DNA of 64,000 bases from Rhynchopus sp. YZ270_cl-10 (GCA_964035575.1 OZ037911.1:124001-188000), one strand, 5' to 3'; shown: positions 42,131 through 53,774, counted from the stretch's first letter. The notes: generated from the letters alone by a model not told the origin. Translations and numbers: made by a program.

Positions 42131-45100
42131 CTAAATGTTCATGATGCAATCCCAGCAGGCAGTTCCCTTCTGCAGCACCTCCTCCTTGCAGATGGTCACG
42201 TACTGGCCCTCCTCGGTCAACCCTTCAAGGGTGATGTACTTCGGGCAGTGCTGTTGGTGATGTGTTGTTTTTTTACCCTCTTATTGGATTGAAAATCACC
42301 AAATTTGGAAGACAAAGCCCTTTGGCAGTGTCTTGGTACACCGGATGACGATGAGAGTCCTACATCCATTTTACAGTCATCCAACAATGTTTTTACCCCA
42401 CCAACCTTTGTTGGATGACTGTACATCATGCTCAAGAGAGAAAGCTTTTTTCCATACCTCGCTGTTCGGGTACGACCGAACCACAACCGTCGCCACGTCT
42501 TGGTTGCTGCAGTCATACTCCAGCCACGCGTCGTCTGTCGAGTCCATAGGCGCCGACCAGCACCCTCCCGTGAGAGTAAGCGACTCCGGCTCGCCTCCTT
42601 CCTGCGAGCCCGACGCATCGATCCTCCCCTTGTCGAGAGTAACTGTTGCGCCTGCAGAAGAGAACACCACCATCTGCCGCACACGCCAGTAACCCTCCTA
42701 TGATGTGAAGTGTTGAATCGAGAAAAAAAACAAAAAAACGATACCTGTGGAATGCCCTCTGGGCGGGTCCGGAGCTTTGTGTATCTGTTCTGGGTGCCGA
42801 AAATGCTTTGCGCTGTGATAAAAGAATGGAAAAAAAAAGACAAAAAAATCATACACAAAACTGCTGCAGCCAGCACCACCACCGCCCTAGCGGAGATCTC
42901 AGTAAACGGCCCTGGCGGGACGGTCCACATAAGTTGCGAGGTGGATACAGCGAGAGACGAAATCTTTGGGAAAACTGGCGCGGACGCCCTGAAATCGAAC
43001 GCCCAAAGCTGTGGGTCCGATGCACAGGGCGTGGCGAGGAGGGACGTGGCACGGAAGATGTGCACCGGGTTGAGGCCGTCCTCGAGCTCCTCTGGCTCGT
43101 CGTCTCCTTCGGTCTCCTTTACGGGCAACAGACGCTGCCGCTGCTGCCATGCGAGATGCCCCTCCAAACTCCGCAGCGTCGTGTCAATCTGCGCCCTCAA
43201 AATGGTGACAATCTTCCTCTGCCGCTCCATCGTTGAGCGGCGCTGCCCATCCTTCTCCCCAATACGCAGTAGCAACGCCTTTTCATGCCTCGCAAGCGCT
43301 TCCCTCGCATCCTTCGACCAGGATTCGATGTCTGCAGTAGTCTGTTTGACCCTAGCGTTGTCTTCAGCTTCCTTTGAGTGGAGGACCTCCAGGCTATTGC
43401 CTAATTGGGTGTGACGTTTGCGGAGCGAGGCAAGAAGGTCTTCGTCGCTCATTCTGTAGTCTTCTATGTAGCTGAGGTTGGTGCGAAGGAGGCCACTGCG
43501 GGAGGCACTCCGTCCGACAGTGGAGGTGTGAGAGCTTGCAGTGCTGTCATAGTAGTGTTCAGGGGAGTCCGGTTGGCTTCCTTCATCGGAATCAACAGCA
43601 TGCGCACCGTGGAGTGGATCTGTCTTGTGGTTTTTAAACCGCCCCCTCTTATGTAATTCCGCACTGCATCCACCACATAGAGTAACCTGGCATTGGTGGC
43701 AGTGTACTTCACTTACATTTTCCTCGCAATGATCACAAATCTGCGTTTTAATAACCCCTTTAGGAAGATCTGCAAGCGGAATGCTTTTCCGTCCTTTCCT
43801 AAGATGCGTAGGATGGCTACACTGTGGACACAATATCAAATCCCCAGGCTTTCCAAACGCCAGCCCAGAGGTTGCTTTGAGCAATGTATACATCTCGGTT
43901 TTGAAGGAGTAGCTCTGCTCTAAACAGACCAGACAGACGCAGTGCCCACACTCCAAACGTCTCCCATCGTCTGGCTCCCTTAAGCAGGCAGGGCAGACCG
44001 CTATTTTAACGATCGCACCATCAACCGCTTCCTCCTCCTCTTCTACTCTGGTGGTCAGAACGTCTTCTTGCAGTGATGAGGCGGGGGTCGGGAGGCTGCG
44101 TGGGTCCTCCCAGCTGCTGTACCGCGGGGAGGTGTGTGGAGGGTCTTCATTTCGCGAGCCGAGCGAGCAGGCAACGGGGAGAAGGTCCCCAGAGCGGGCT
44201 GTGGGGTGGTCGTGGTGGGAGAAGAGGGAGGTGATGAGACCGTTCGCTGCGGGGAGGGTGGAGGAGATGGTGGGGCGGGCGTCAGGGCAGCTCCATGCTC
44301 CGCCATGCGCATGACCGTGGAGGTGGGTGTCTTCTACTGAGGCAGCCGCGGTCGGGATGCGTTCCACAGAGGCGACGGCATCAGCGCAAACCGGGAATAC
44401 ATCTGCCACCTCTCTCTGCTCGATGTGCTCACTATCGCTTGCCTCAGGGAAATCCCACTCAATGTCGCAATAGCTCTGAGGTGTCTCCTCGGGGAGAATC
44501 TGCTCTGCATCGTCGTCGTCGTCCCCTTCCTTTTCCTTTTCCCCCTTCTGCAGACGCTTCTTCTTCTTCTTCTTTTTGATGGCTTTGATTTCGGAGAGTT
44601 TCAACTCAAATTGTTGCAACGCAGTAGAAATACTCTCCTCCGCCCTCCGGAACACATCCTGCTGCAGCAGCAGGTCCACAGTAGGCCGTTTGGTCGGGTT
44701 TTTATTCAAACAGAAGTCAATGAAAGCGGCCATTTCCTTTGAGAACCGTTCGTACTTCTTATGGTTGAGCGCCTTCAACGTCGGCGGCGCAGACGACAGC
44801 GTCAACGAAAAGACCTTCATCGGAGTATGCCTATGATACGGCGGCTTCCCCAACAACACCTCCAACACCGTCACCCCGAAGGACCATACATCTGCCGCCG
44901 CAGATTCCCCTGTAAACACTGGAGGACGTGGAACGCTTTGAACTGGAGGCTGTACATGGCTTAGCATCGCCCCCACTCCACTGGGCAACGGAGAAATCGG
45001 TTTCACCTGCGGGACTGTCCCTGTTCCGTATGGATAAGCAGCAGCCGGCTGTTGCACACCATGTGGATTCACCCCAACCCCAGGGGTCACCAGGTACGGA

Positions 45101-46266
45101 TTGTACACCCCTCCCTGCACCGGCTGTGGCTGAGACGGCTGCGGTACCCCGTACGGAACCTGGGTTGTGTGTCCTGGGTACTGCGGGAAGGTGGTGCCGG
45201 TAGGGGGGTATTGGTGGTTGAACGGCTGTGGGGTGGGGACCGGTGTGCCTTCGACGGGAGTGGTGTTGTGGTAGACAGGAACAGGGTCTGGGTGGATCGG
45301 AGTGCCCAAGGCAGGGAGGCTGGTGAGTCCGAGCTGGCTGAGGGTTGCCTGGTCTGCGCCCTGGCGGAGAAACTCTGTGATAACCTCGGGTGCCATCCAA
45401 CAGGGTGATCCTCCGACCTGCCGTTGTGTCGCCTTTTCCTTCTTTTCTAAGACTTCGCTTAAGGGTTCTGTAGGCTTGACATTGCCGACGACGCCGAAAT
45501 CGCATATTTTGACGACTCCATCGTCGCTGAGGAGCAGATTCGCTGCTTTGACGTCACGATGCACCTGATGGCACTTTGTGTGCAGATAGTCCAACCCCTC
45601 GAGGGTCTGCTGCAGAACGCTGGCAACGAAGGGTTCGTTGTCAAACCCATTGGGGTGGTCCGCTTTGATGACATCCGCAATGCTGCCGTATCGGACGTAC
45701 GGCAGCACCACCCACAGCTGCTCATGGTACACGAAGGCCCTCTTAAACTCCAGGATATTCTTATGCTTGCACAACGCCATCGTGGACAACTCATACCCAA
45801 AGGTCCTGAGGTTGAAGTCTGCCACATCAAGGTTGATCACCTTAATGGCGACATAAGAGTCCAGCGGCCTGCACCACGCTTTGTAAACAGTACCATTCGA
45901 GCCTTCACCAATGACACCACAGAGTTTGTACTGTGTGACGTCGCAGGGGTATAGAGTGCGGTCGTCCTTCGGTGTGTCCGGTGGGTTGAATGGTGTGCGC
46001 TGTGGCTGCGTCTGCGTCTGCGGCTGCTGTGGTGCTTGAGGGAACTGGGGCTGCTGTGTCGGGTGGTGCGCAATGCCTTGCGTGGGGTAGTGGTGCTGGT
46101 GGTGTCCGTTGTGTCCGTTGTGCCCATTATGCCCTATGGGGACATGGTGGTGGTGTGCATGTGTCGGTTTGACCTGTGCACCACCTCCCATTGCTGCTCG
46201 CATAAACGGATTCCCCTGTGCCTGCGCGGGGTCCAAAGAGGAGAACCCAGTATCATAAGCCCTCAT
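42131..46266 (-). CDS. Protein kinase (STE20, OSR1/SPAK-like) - RING - B-box - coiled-coil fusion, 4 exons
   Basis: Exons 42855-46266, 42745-42812, 42458-42697, 42131-42250; introns 42 (GTATGA...CACAG), 47 (GTATCG...CATAG) and 207 nt (GTATGG...AACAG). All junctions keep frame and give 1279 aa. Residues 1-110: His/Gln/Pro-rich (HNGHNGHNGHHQHH). Kinase about 112-540: GEGSNGTVYKA, VAIK, HRDVKAANLL, DFG, GSPCWMAPE, DVWSFG; PPYHRHTPMKVFSLTL recalls OSR1/SPAK. A Pro/Gly/Tyr-rich insert of about 150 residues (305-455) splits the lobe after APE. Then a KKKKKKKRLQKGEKEKE/DDDDD stretch, RING about 757-820 (CPACLRE...CPQC), B-box about 844-885 (CDHCEENVSEVHCHQC), coiled coil about 940-1050 and a beta-rich C terminus. 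Likely a kinase and E3 ubiquitin ligase in one chain. All catalytic kinase residues are present. Confidence 0.9.
42374..42421. mobile_element. 48-bp TA-flanked foldback in a kinase-gene intron
   Basis: CAGTCATCCAACAA and its exact inverse TTGTTGGATGACTG, 20 nt apart, with TA on both sides (42372-42373 and 42422-42423). It sits in a partial R2 repeat inside intron 3 of the kinase-RING gene. Ends starting CAGT and TA flanks suggest a mariner-type micro-MITE. Confidence 0.6.
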
Positions 46267-46699
46267 CGTACAGGAAGAGAGAGAGAGAAAGAGGGGGGCT
46301 ATATATGGTGGAAAAAAGGGGGAAAAAATGCCCCAAAAAAAAAAATGCACCAGGGGCCCCCAAGAAAAGTTCAACTAAGAGGGGGGGATTTTTGTGTTGG
46401 GGTGCACAGTGTATTTGTTCTGGGTGGTATTGGGAGGTAGAGGGGGGGAAAGTGTGTACCATGGGGGGGGGGGGAGAAAAGGTATGGGGAATAGGTCGTT
46501 GCTGGTTTGGCTCTTTCCTTATGCACTGTATTGATCTACGGAAGCTATGTCACCGTGCGCACACCATGGCGAAAGCCACACGGGGTACTCACATTGGATG
46601 CAAACCTTGTCTGGAAAACAAGAATGGCTGAGATGATCCACTTGCAAATAAACAATACGGTTAATTCAGACTTCGGTATTTGACACCACACCACAACCT
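46267..46699. other. Intergenic region
   Basis: No gene seen. G-rich and A-rich runs upstream of the kinase-RING start; contains the 3' flank of the RING-PHD gene. Confidence 0.5.
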
Positions 46700-48217
46700 C
46701 TACGTGAAGTGGCTGTTCACGTGTGCACGCTTTCCCTCGGCAGTCTCAGTAGACGGGAAAGCTTGCGCACACACCGGACACGACCCTGGGTCGCGAGCTG
46801 GGGCGGCAGGGACAGCGGTAGCGACACTCTCATCTGCAGCGCACGAAGTGGTGCCGTGCCCATCCCCCTCCTCTCCTCCGTCTGGCCTATGCAGGCCAAG
46901 CAGCCTCAGTGCCTGCGTATCGCTTCCATACTTCACTAAGGTCGGCAGCACTGCTACGAGACACTCTGAAAATGATTGGATTTTTGATACGTTGTTGGAG
47001 TAGTGTAGTTGCCCCGGTTGTGTTGCCAACAGTTGTGCAAATCTTCACTTTCCAAAAGGTTCACTCACGAAAAGTTTTTATTGAATTTCCCCCCAAAAAA
47101 ACATACCTTCCACACGCGCCTTGCCGAGCTTTGCACCTACCATCAACGCCTTCACTGACGCGACAAATGCAGTACGGTTCGCAGAAAGCTGGTCCGCCTT
47201 TGCAATGTTGACACGCAGACGCTCTGCTTCGTTGTCTCCATCAGTAGCATCTCCACCTCCACCTCCACCTCCACCCTCTGCATTCCTCTGCCCAATCCAA
47301 ACGATAAGGCTGATAACATCACGATACGCAAACCCCATTGTACTCAACAACAAAAACCGGTCTCGTCTCGGCAGCGCATTGAACGAGGCTGCATCCACCC
47401 CTTGTTGCCGTGCCTTCTGCGCAAACACCGAGAGCAGGCGTGCCTTGGTGCTGCGTGCGTCTTCGCTTCGGAGCGCTACGTCAGGGGCGGTGTCGGTCTC
47501 TACAGTCACAACGGTCTGCACACGGGGGGTATTGGGGGGGTGTGCGGTGTATGCATTAGGGTCTACTGGCAAGCTGCGCCGCGCTGGGGGTGGCTGCTGT
47601 TGCCTTCTCTCTGATGCCTCTGTGGTGGCTGCCACCCGACGTCTTTGCCGTGGTTGTGTTGTTTGGGAGGGTGTCGTTGGTGTTGGTGTTGGTTCTGTTG
47701 CCGACAAAGCTCGCCCCCCTTCAACACAGGTGTGGCAAAAGAACTGTGCAGAGTGCGGTGTATCGTCAGGCAGCGTCGGTGCCGTGCAGTAAGTGTGTTG
47801 CAAAGTGCTGCATAATGTGCATGAGAGAAGCTGTGGACGGTTGTCGCAGGCACCGCACATATTGCACACCGCCCACTCTTCGTCCCATTGGGGTAAGGCA
47901 TCGCCTGCACCGTCAGATTCAGAGTCATCATCTGACTCATCATCGACCTCAAAATGCTGTTTTTTGACGCGAATTGATTTGAATTCATCCCCCGGCAGAC
48001 GTATCCCAGTCAACCGCGTGAAGGGTACCCGACATAACGGACAAAGGTTGCTCTTCCCCGCCCACGTCTGCGCACACTCCCAGCAAAAGTCGTGTCCACA
48101 CCCAGGGGTATCACGGCCAACCCAATGCCCTAGAACACCTTGTGTATCTGTATCGTCCATGCAGATCCCGCAGGTAATGGTAGCAACCTCATCGCGGGTA
48201 CGCTTTCGGGTTGTCAT
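46700..48217 (-). CDS. RING finger + PHD finger protein, 2 exons
   Basis: Exons 47107-48217 and 46700-46965, intron 141 nt (GTATGT...TTCAG, phase 1); spliced product 458 aa from ATG at 48217 (MTTRKRTRDE). RING at about residues 16-62 (CGICMDD...GCGHDFCWECAQTW...CPLC). PHD at about 111-158 (CNMCGACDNRPQLLSC...LQHTYC...FFCHTC). Then a Ser/Thr/Pro/Arg-rich linker, a helical stretch (LLSVFAQKARQQGVDAASF) and, in exon 2, CPVCAQAFP...HVNSH, which could be a C2H2 zinc finger. RING followed by PHD is the layout of PHRF1-like chromatin-associated E3 ligases; the similarity is in architecture only. The intron contains repeat R4b in reverse orientation. Confidence 0.87.
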
Positions 48218-48843
48218 TCGGGAGAAGAAGATGAGAGGAAGAAGACAAAACTTTCGGCCGTTTTTTAATCCAGGAGTGTTTGAGATTGACGTAAGAAAAA
48301 AGAGATGCGGGTAGTTGAAGTGGGTCTCCTGGCGTGAAGGGAGGTGGAGAGGTGAAGGGGGTGTAGGAGGGGAGGGGGAGCTTGCTGAGCAGAACACATC
48401 TCTCCCTCTATGGAGTGGATGGGGAATGTGGTTTTTTTTCTGTGTTTTTGCTCTCTCAGGCACCAGTCTGCGTCCCAGCCGTATCCTTTTGGGCATTGCG
48501 ACGCTTATCTTGGTCCTTTTCTTTTCATTTCATTTTGAGCACTTCAGCACGAAATATAGTGGAGGATCTGCGATAATTCTCCATTCTCCTTTTGTTGGTA
48601 TGATCAAAAAAAAAAAAAAAAAACAGAATCAGACTTCATTATGTCAAAATTGTCAAATACAAAATACTTTTTTTTTTGAAAACTTTGGTTGTATTGATGT
48701 AGCCACCCTAGAGTGTGCTCCACTATACTAAACATTTTTACGTCACCGCAGACAAGCGCGATGATCTCTGTGTGTGGCAGATGATTTTTTGTTTATTCTC
48801 CTGGAGGCCCTCAAACCTCAATAAAACACTCCACATCCCCCTC
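48218..48843. other. Intergenic region with R4 copy
   Basis: No gene seen. R4 copy at 48678-48726 with the intact sequence CACCCTAGAGTGTGC, preceded by a T run; poly-A run at 48607-48623. Confidence 0.6.
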
Positions 48844-50757
48844 TCAAACACTCCAATCCAGGGGCGTGAAGCCTCCCGCCTGGGTCACATCCTGCTCCTT
48901 TACCTCCTTTTCCTTCTCCCCCAACTCCGGGATCGCAACCTGACTGCCTTTTGGAGCTTTTCTCGCCACTCTGACCATCAGTGCCTTAAGCTGTGCATCA
49001 TGCACGCCAAGCTCCCATTGTGCGAGAAGCACCTTGCGCAGCACTGAGAGGAACGCTGCCGGCGCACCCTCCGCACCCTGCACCGCCAGCACCTTGTTGA
49101 GATGGGCAAACGCCGCCGCCGTGGCTGCAGACAAATCCACTTTGGAAACCCCACGCTTTGCCACCACCCCCTTATACTCCACAAGCCGTGCAGCCACACC
49201 GGACACCAACGCCACTGTCCTCCCTAACTTTTTAGGCGAATGAAGCACCAAACATTCCAACAGACATTCCATTGTACAATCTGTCAGATGCATCGTCGGC
49301 ATTTTTAGAAAAATCTGAGGCACAAAGGTTGGGTGCAGTCTAGCAGATGAGAGCAAATGGTGTGGTCCTTTGGGTACATCCGTCATCCGGTTTAGAACCC
49401 CTGCGACAGCCTCGTAATACTGCTCGAGGAAGAGCGACGACTCCAGCGATCCTACCCCATACAAACCACGAGAGAGTGAATACAGTGATGGCAGTTTTGC
49501 ATGTGACAGCTCTTCCTTCTTCAGTTGAACACCCCCAGCAGAATACACAGAAATGCAGTCTTCGAATAGAGCTTGCAACCAAGGCAGTTCCTCGATTGTT
49601 CCGCATTCCTCAAATATTCCTAAATTCCTGCACATCGCGAATATTCTGCCATATAGTGACGGCGAAAACACTTCCCCAGGTTTCCTAGTGGTGATGAGCG
49701 CGAGAAAGGCGCGGCCAACCGATTTCATTTCTTTTGAATCCGACGGGTTGTGTAGTACTGCATCAGAGATACGTTCCGTCAGATCCCCAAGAAGGTGTCT
49801 TTGGCGAAGAAGCGATGGTTTGAACATGCCATGGCTGTGCGAGAAGAATCTGTCCCCTTGACGCGCTGCGTTTCGATGTGCGGTTTCGTCTGCAACAAAT
49901 GCGTTCGCGACGGACAAAAACAGGGCAGGGGTGATCCGAAGACTCAGCGTCTCTCTGGCAGGGTCGACAACACTTTCCTTCGCTCTTCGAGCCTCATAAG
50001 TGCACAACAACGCACAACATTCGACAATCGATTTGCCTCTCATCGTCAACAAACACGGCATCTCCGTGTCTATCGCATTGCTAAAGTCATTCAATCTCCC
50101 AGCACAACGTACAGACAAAGAAGTAATCCTCTCCAACAGCTCCCCCATATCAACATCCGCATTTTCAAAAGACTCTCTCACCGAACTCAAATACCGAGGT
50201 GCGACGACCAATTTATCCCAATCGTCGTGAAGGTTAAAAATAAAGTGGAGAATCGTGATAAATCGGAGCAAATCCACGGTATCCAGGTTCCTATCGGTTA
50301 TATGCGTTGGAGTGGTAACCTCTGAGAGGAAGAATGGGATCATGAATCGGGGAAGCTTTCTGTGGGTTGCGAGGTGCAGGTATGCAAAGCGAATGAAGGA
50401 ACCGCCTGCGAAGGGTGGAGGGGTGGCGCCTGGCTCGAAATAGGGCGCGAAGAGGTTGGAGAGCGGCGGGAGCTGTGCGTTGCTGCGTATCCTTGCGGAC
50501 GGGAGTGCGTCAATCTCGCTGACAGCACGGAACACCTCTTCCTGGTGCGCAACGTCACTCCACCTGAACACCCCCATATCCACATTCCGTGTCACACACT
50601 TATACACGACACCCCACTCCTCTGCAGGCAAATGCACGCTCTGCATGCCAGCCACCGCATCGCTGACGAACGCGACCCCAGCAAAGCAGCTATGCAACGC
50701 CACCGGGTGCGACGCACCCTCAAGCCTTTTAATAAGAGAGCGTGTCAATGCGGCCAT
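48844..50757 (-). CDS. Hypothetical helical protein
   Basis: 637 aa from ATG at 50757 (MAALTRSLIKRLEG, context GCCATGG); further upstream the frame stays open but has no ATG. I do not recognise the family. The sequence is mostly alpha-helical, Leu/Ala-rich, with repeated patterns such as LLRFITILHFIF, FLALITTRKPGEVF and LLECLVLHSPKKLGRTVALV that could be helical (HEAT- or FASTK/RAP-like) repeats. The basic amphipathic N terminus (LTRSLIKRLEGASHPV) could be a mitochondrial targeting signal. A role as an organellar RNA-binding helical-repeat protein is one possibility, not shown. Charged tail ELGEKEKEVKEQD. No intron seen. Confidence 0.85.
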   Translation of the reverse strand: MAALTRSLIKRLEGASHPVALHSCFAGVAFVSDAVAGMQSVHLPAEEWGVVYKCVTRNVDMGVFRWSDVAHQEEVFRAVSEIDALPSARIRSNAQLPPLSNLFAPYFEPGATPPPFAGGSFIRFAYLHLATHRKLPRFMIPFFLSEVTTPTHITDRNLDTVDLLRFITILHFIFNLHDDWDKLVVAPRYLSSVRESFENADVDMGELLERITSLSVRCAGRLNDFSNAIDTEMPCLLTMRGKSIVECCALLCTYEARRAKESVVDPARETLSLRITPALFLSVANAFVADETAHRNAARQGDRFFSHSHGMFKPSLLRQRHLLGDLTERISDAVLHNPSDSKEMKSVGRAFLALITTRKPGEVFSPSLYGRIFAMCRNLGIFEECGTIEELPWLQALFEDCISVYSAGGVQLKKEELSHAKLPSLYSLSRGLYGVGSLESSLFLEQYYEAVAGVLNRMTDVPKGPHHLLSSARLHPTFVPQIFLKMPTMHLTDCTMECLLECLVLHSPKKLGRTVALVSGVAARLVEYKGVVAKRGVSKVDLSAATAAAFAHLNKVLAVQGAEGAPAAFLSVLRKVLLAQWELGVHDAQLKALMVRVARKAPKGSQVAIPELGEKEKEVKEQDVTQAGGFTPLDWSV

Positions 50758-51039
50758 GGCATATATGAAGGAGGTGGGAAGAAGGGTGGGAGGGAGAAAA
50801 GAAAAGGCCAAGGTAAGATCGCCGGGGATGCGGGCCTGTGTACGTCTATGTGGGGAAGGTTATATAGGTTTGTGTGAATGGCGAAAAACTCAAAAAAAAA
50901 AAAAAAAAAAAACTTAAAATTTAACAACCCGATCGTGAACAGTGTACCTTGGTACATATGACCGGACCCCACTACATCCATTTCGTAGTTTTACATCTGA
51001 TAAACAGCAGAGAATATTATAGAGGGTGCACTAAAGAAT

Positions 51040-51600
51040 CACCCAATATTTTGGCAGGAAGTTCTGGAGGCGTGGAGGTGTGTTGGAAGCACCCTTGCTC
51101 TGGTACGATTGGTTTCCACCAACAGACAACAGACAACCTCACGCCTCGGCGCGGACGTAAACGACGGCCTGTCGAGGGCCAAGCTGCAGTTTGCCGTGTT
51201 AGCGGGTGTACTCCAGGCGCTGGCGCGACAGCTAGAGCTGAACGGGTACGATGTGCGCACCATCGAGAAGGCCGACCTGGTGTCAGCCAGAGTCGCGGGG
51301 TAGTTTCAAAGAGCGAACCTCTCTCGCACCTCCGAGAGAATACTTCGCGTTGACCTTGGTTGGGTGACCAATAGTGTGGTGAGTGCAGCTTCTCTCCAGT
51401 TGAACGAGACTCACGGAGGAGGAGGAGGAGGGGAGAAGGGGGCTCTGCCCACGACCGATCTTGCTGATGCACTGCAGCAAGAGAAGATGGCAGGCTTGGT
51501 GACGGCGATCCGTTAACGGGACGCTGTGGCGTATGAGGGGTGGGACGCCACCCAGGAGTACTTCGGAGCGCAAATTGTACGCTCATGGTCGTTTCCCCTC
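51040..51600. pseudogene. GC-rich island, possible gene remnant
   Basis: About 560 bp, clearly richer in GC than its surroundings. In one plus frame 51109-51303 reads RAKLQFAVLAGVLQALARQL and NGYDVRTIEKADLVSAR, which looks like real protein, but it stops and no family is recognised. Perhaps the remnant of a host or element gene. Confidence 0.3.
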
Positions 51601-52237
51601 TTCATCACTCCGGTGTCACTCCCACATAAACCTTTTCCTTCACATAACCCAAATCATGCGGTCGTACACAGCTTCCGTTGTTGTGGTGTGGTTGAAAAGG
51701 AGGGTGGGGATTTCTTTGTTTTTTTTACTGAAAAATTGTGCTTTTTTGAGGATCCTTACACGGGGGAGGGGGGGAGGCCGAATACAGTGACCCGGTCACT
51801 ATATTAAAAGGAAGAAAAAGGAGGGGATAGGGCGATAACAGAGGGGCTGATCCTCTGTACAAACAAAAGGTCAGGAAGCATATAATTTCTTTCAAATGAC
51901 TGAATTGAGAGCGTTTCAAAAAAAAAACAAAAAAACAAAAAAAAAAAAGAGAGAAAAATAGAGCAGCTGAAACTGTGCTAAAACGCATCTCAGTCGAGGG
52001 TGGAAAAAGAGAAAAAAATCAGAGAAAAAAAAAAGGGGGTGCAATATAAATGAACAACCGGCAAGACGTCGACACTAAAAAAATAAACACTCTATTTCAC
52101 TCTGTGACAGCAAAATTTGCGTTTGATTTTACACTACTATTCACAAGATAGGAGGTCACGTTTTTTTTCTCTACCGGATCCTTTAAAAAAGAGCGAAAAA
52201 GAGCGAAAAATGTAACCCTGTAGAGGGGGAATGAAAG

Positions 52238-52324
52238 TTTGTTTTGTTTTGTTTTGTTTTTTTGTTTTGTTTTGTTTTGTTTTGTTTTGTTTTGTTTTGT
52301 TTTGTTTTGTTTTGTTTTGTTTTG

Positions 52325-52355
<31 letters not shown>
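52238..52355. repeat. (GTTTT)n microsatellite
   Basis: About 20 units of GTTTT in near-perfect tandem. Confidence 0.95.
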
Positions 52356-52795
52356 TGCTACTTTATTTTGCGGACAGTCCCTTCTTCTTTTTGAGAAAAA
52401 AGAAAAGAGAACAGAAAAAGGTTTTGTTTGTGCGTTCAAAGCCGAGCGAAACAAAAAAAGTGGAGAAGGTGTGAACCTGCATTTAGTATTGGTGTCTGAA
52501 TCAAAGTGAATCAAAACTGACAATTACAAATCATGATTGTTGTGTTCCCGTTTTGTTTCCCCAAAAGCGCTGCCTCCAATCTTTTTAGTAAATGACAACT
52601 GAAAGTTGTTATTTGAAAACTTGGTTGTATTAGTGTAGCCACCCTAGACATAGTGTGCAGACGAACATTTTTGGTTCGTCGACGAACAAAATGTTCGTCG
52701 GTTTGTTCGTCGATGTTCGTCGACGAACATCGACGAACAGGTCCCTGCCACAAGGGCAACCCACGACGAACAACGACGAACATCGACAAACCATT

Positions 52796-52815
52796 CCCCC
52801 CCCCCCCCCCCCCCC
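52796..52815. repeat. Poly-C tract 1
   Basis: 20 C, followed by TAGG and element A. Similar tracts at 55307-55321 (15 C) and 57430-57448 (19 C) follow the right ends of elements B and D. Confidence 0.9.
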
Positions 52816-52819
52816 TAGG

Positions 52820-53774
52820 CATAGGTGCCCGCCGAGTCGTTTTTGGGCGAGTTGTCGGAACTTTACGATTTCACCTAACAACTCGCCCAAAACTCGGACA
52901 ACTCGGCCACAACTCGCCCTATACTCGGCACAACTCGCCCTATACTCGGCACAACTCGGCCACAACTCGCCCATTTTTACTGGCAAAAACATACAGGGAT
53001 GGGAGGTGACGTTGTAAGGTTACACACATGTAACGTTGGTACAACACATGATCTCAAGAAAAACAACCAGGGCTAAGGCCAAACGCCACTCATTACATGC
53101 ACCTTGTCATATGACTAGTCATAGGTGGTAACTAGGTCGTGGTGGTCCATGGGCCACCGTGCACACTCACGGTTTTTGGTAATTGCTGGGGGGAATGGGA
53201 TATACTCCGTACATGGATACCCACACAGAACACACGGTTCCCCAGACATCTGTCAGGCAATCACTGATTCACTTCACACAGGTCGGGCAGGCGCTGCCTG
53301 CCCATCCTCTTTTCCTGTCTGCTATCGATTCCAGGTTCACAACGTTCACACGTTTAGTCAAAATGCTTTGGGCGACGACTTCCTTTGGGATACACAAAAC
53401 CACACAAAGCGCACATTCACAGACCAGCTGTGAAGCGTGGGATGCACAAGATAAAACGTGATGTGGTGTACCTGTGTACCTGTGTACCTGTGTACCTGTG
53501 TACCTGTGTACCTGTGTACCTGTGTACCTGTGTACCTGTGTACCTGTGTACCTGTGTACCTGTGTACCTGTGTACCTGTGTACCTGTGTACCTGTGTACC
53601 TGTGTACCTGTGTACCTGTGTACCTGTGTACCTGTGTACCTGTGTACCTGTGTACCTGTGTTTTTGTAGCCATAAAAAATCCCAAAAAAAAACAACTCGC
53701 CCAAAAAAAATGGGCGAGTTGTTGGCCGAATTTGGGCGAGTTGCCGAGTTGTTTTAACTCGCCGGGCACCTATG
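52820..53774. mobile_element. Element A: nested CATA...TATG element
   Basis: 955 bp. Ends CATAGGTGCCCGCCGAGT and inverse of ACTCGCCGGGCACCTATG (one mismatch). Perfect 6-bp duplication CCTAGG at 52814-52819 and 53775-53780. Subterminal motifs CAACTCGCCC/GGGCGAGTTG repeat on both sides. Centre of unique sequence, then a GTACCTGT array. No gene. Confidence 0.88.
53468..53659. repeat. (GTACCTGT)24 minisatellite
   Basis: 24 perfect 8-bp units inside element A. Open frames through it are repeat artefacts. Confidence 0.97.

Larger units (their letters stand above)
50758..52642. other. Gene desert
   Basis: No supported gene. R2 at 50925-50999, a GC-rich coding-like island at 51040-51600, R3 fragment at 51962-52003, a (GTTTT)n microsatellite and the left half of an R4 copy (52615-52648). 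Confidence 0.6.

Noticed and set aside
42710-46440. Plus-strand open frames opposite the kinase-RING gene, and similar frames opposite the LPMO, M3 and glutamine synthetase genes
   Set aside because: They are mirror frames of GC-rich minus-strand genes with no domain of their own.
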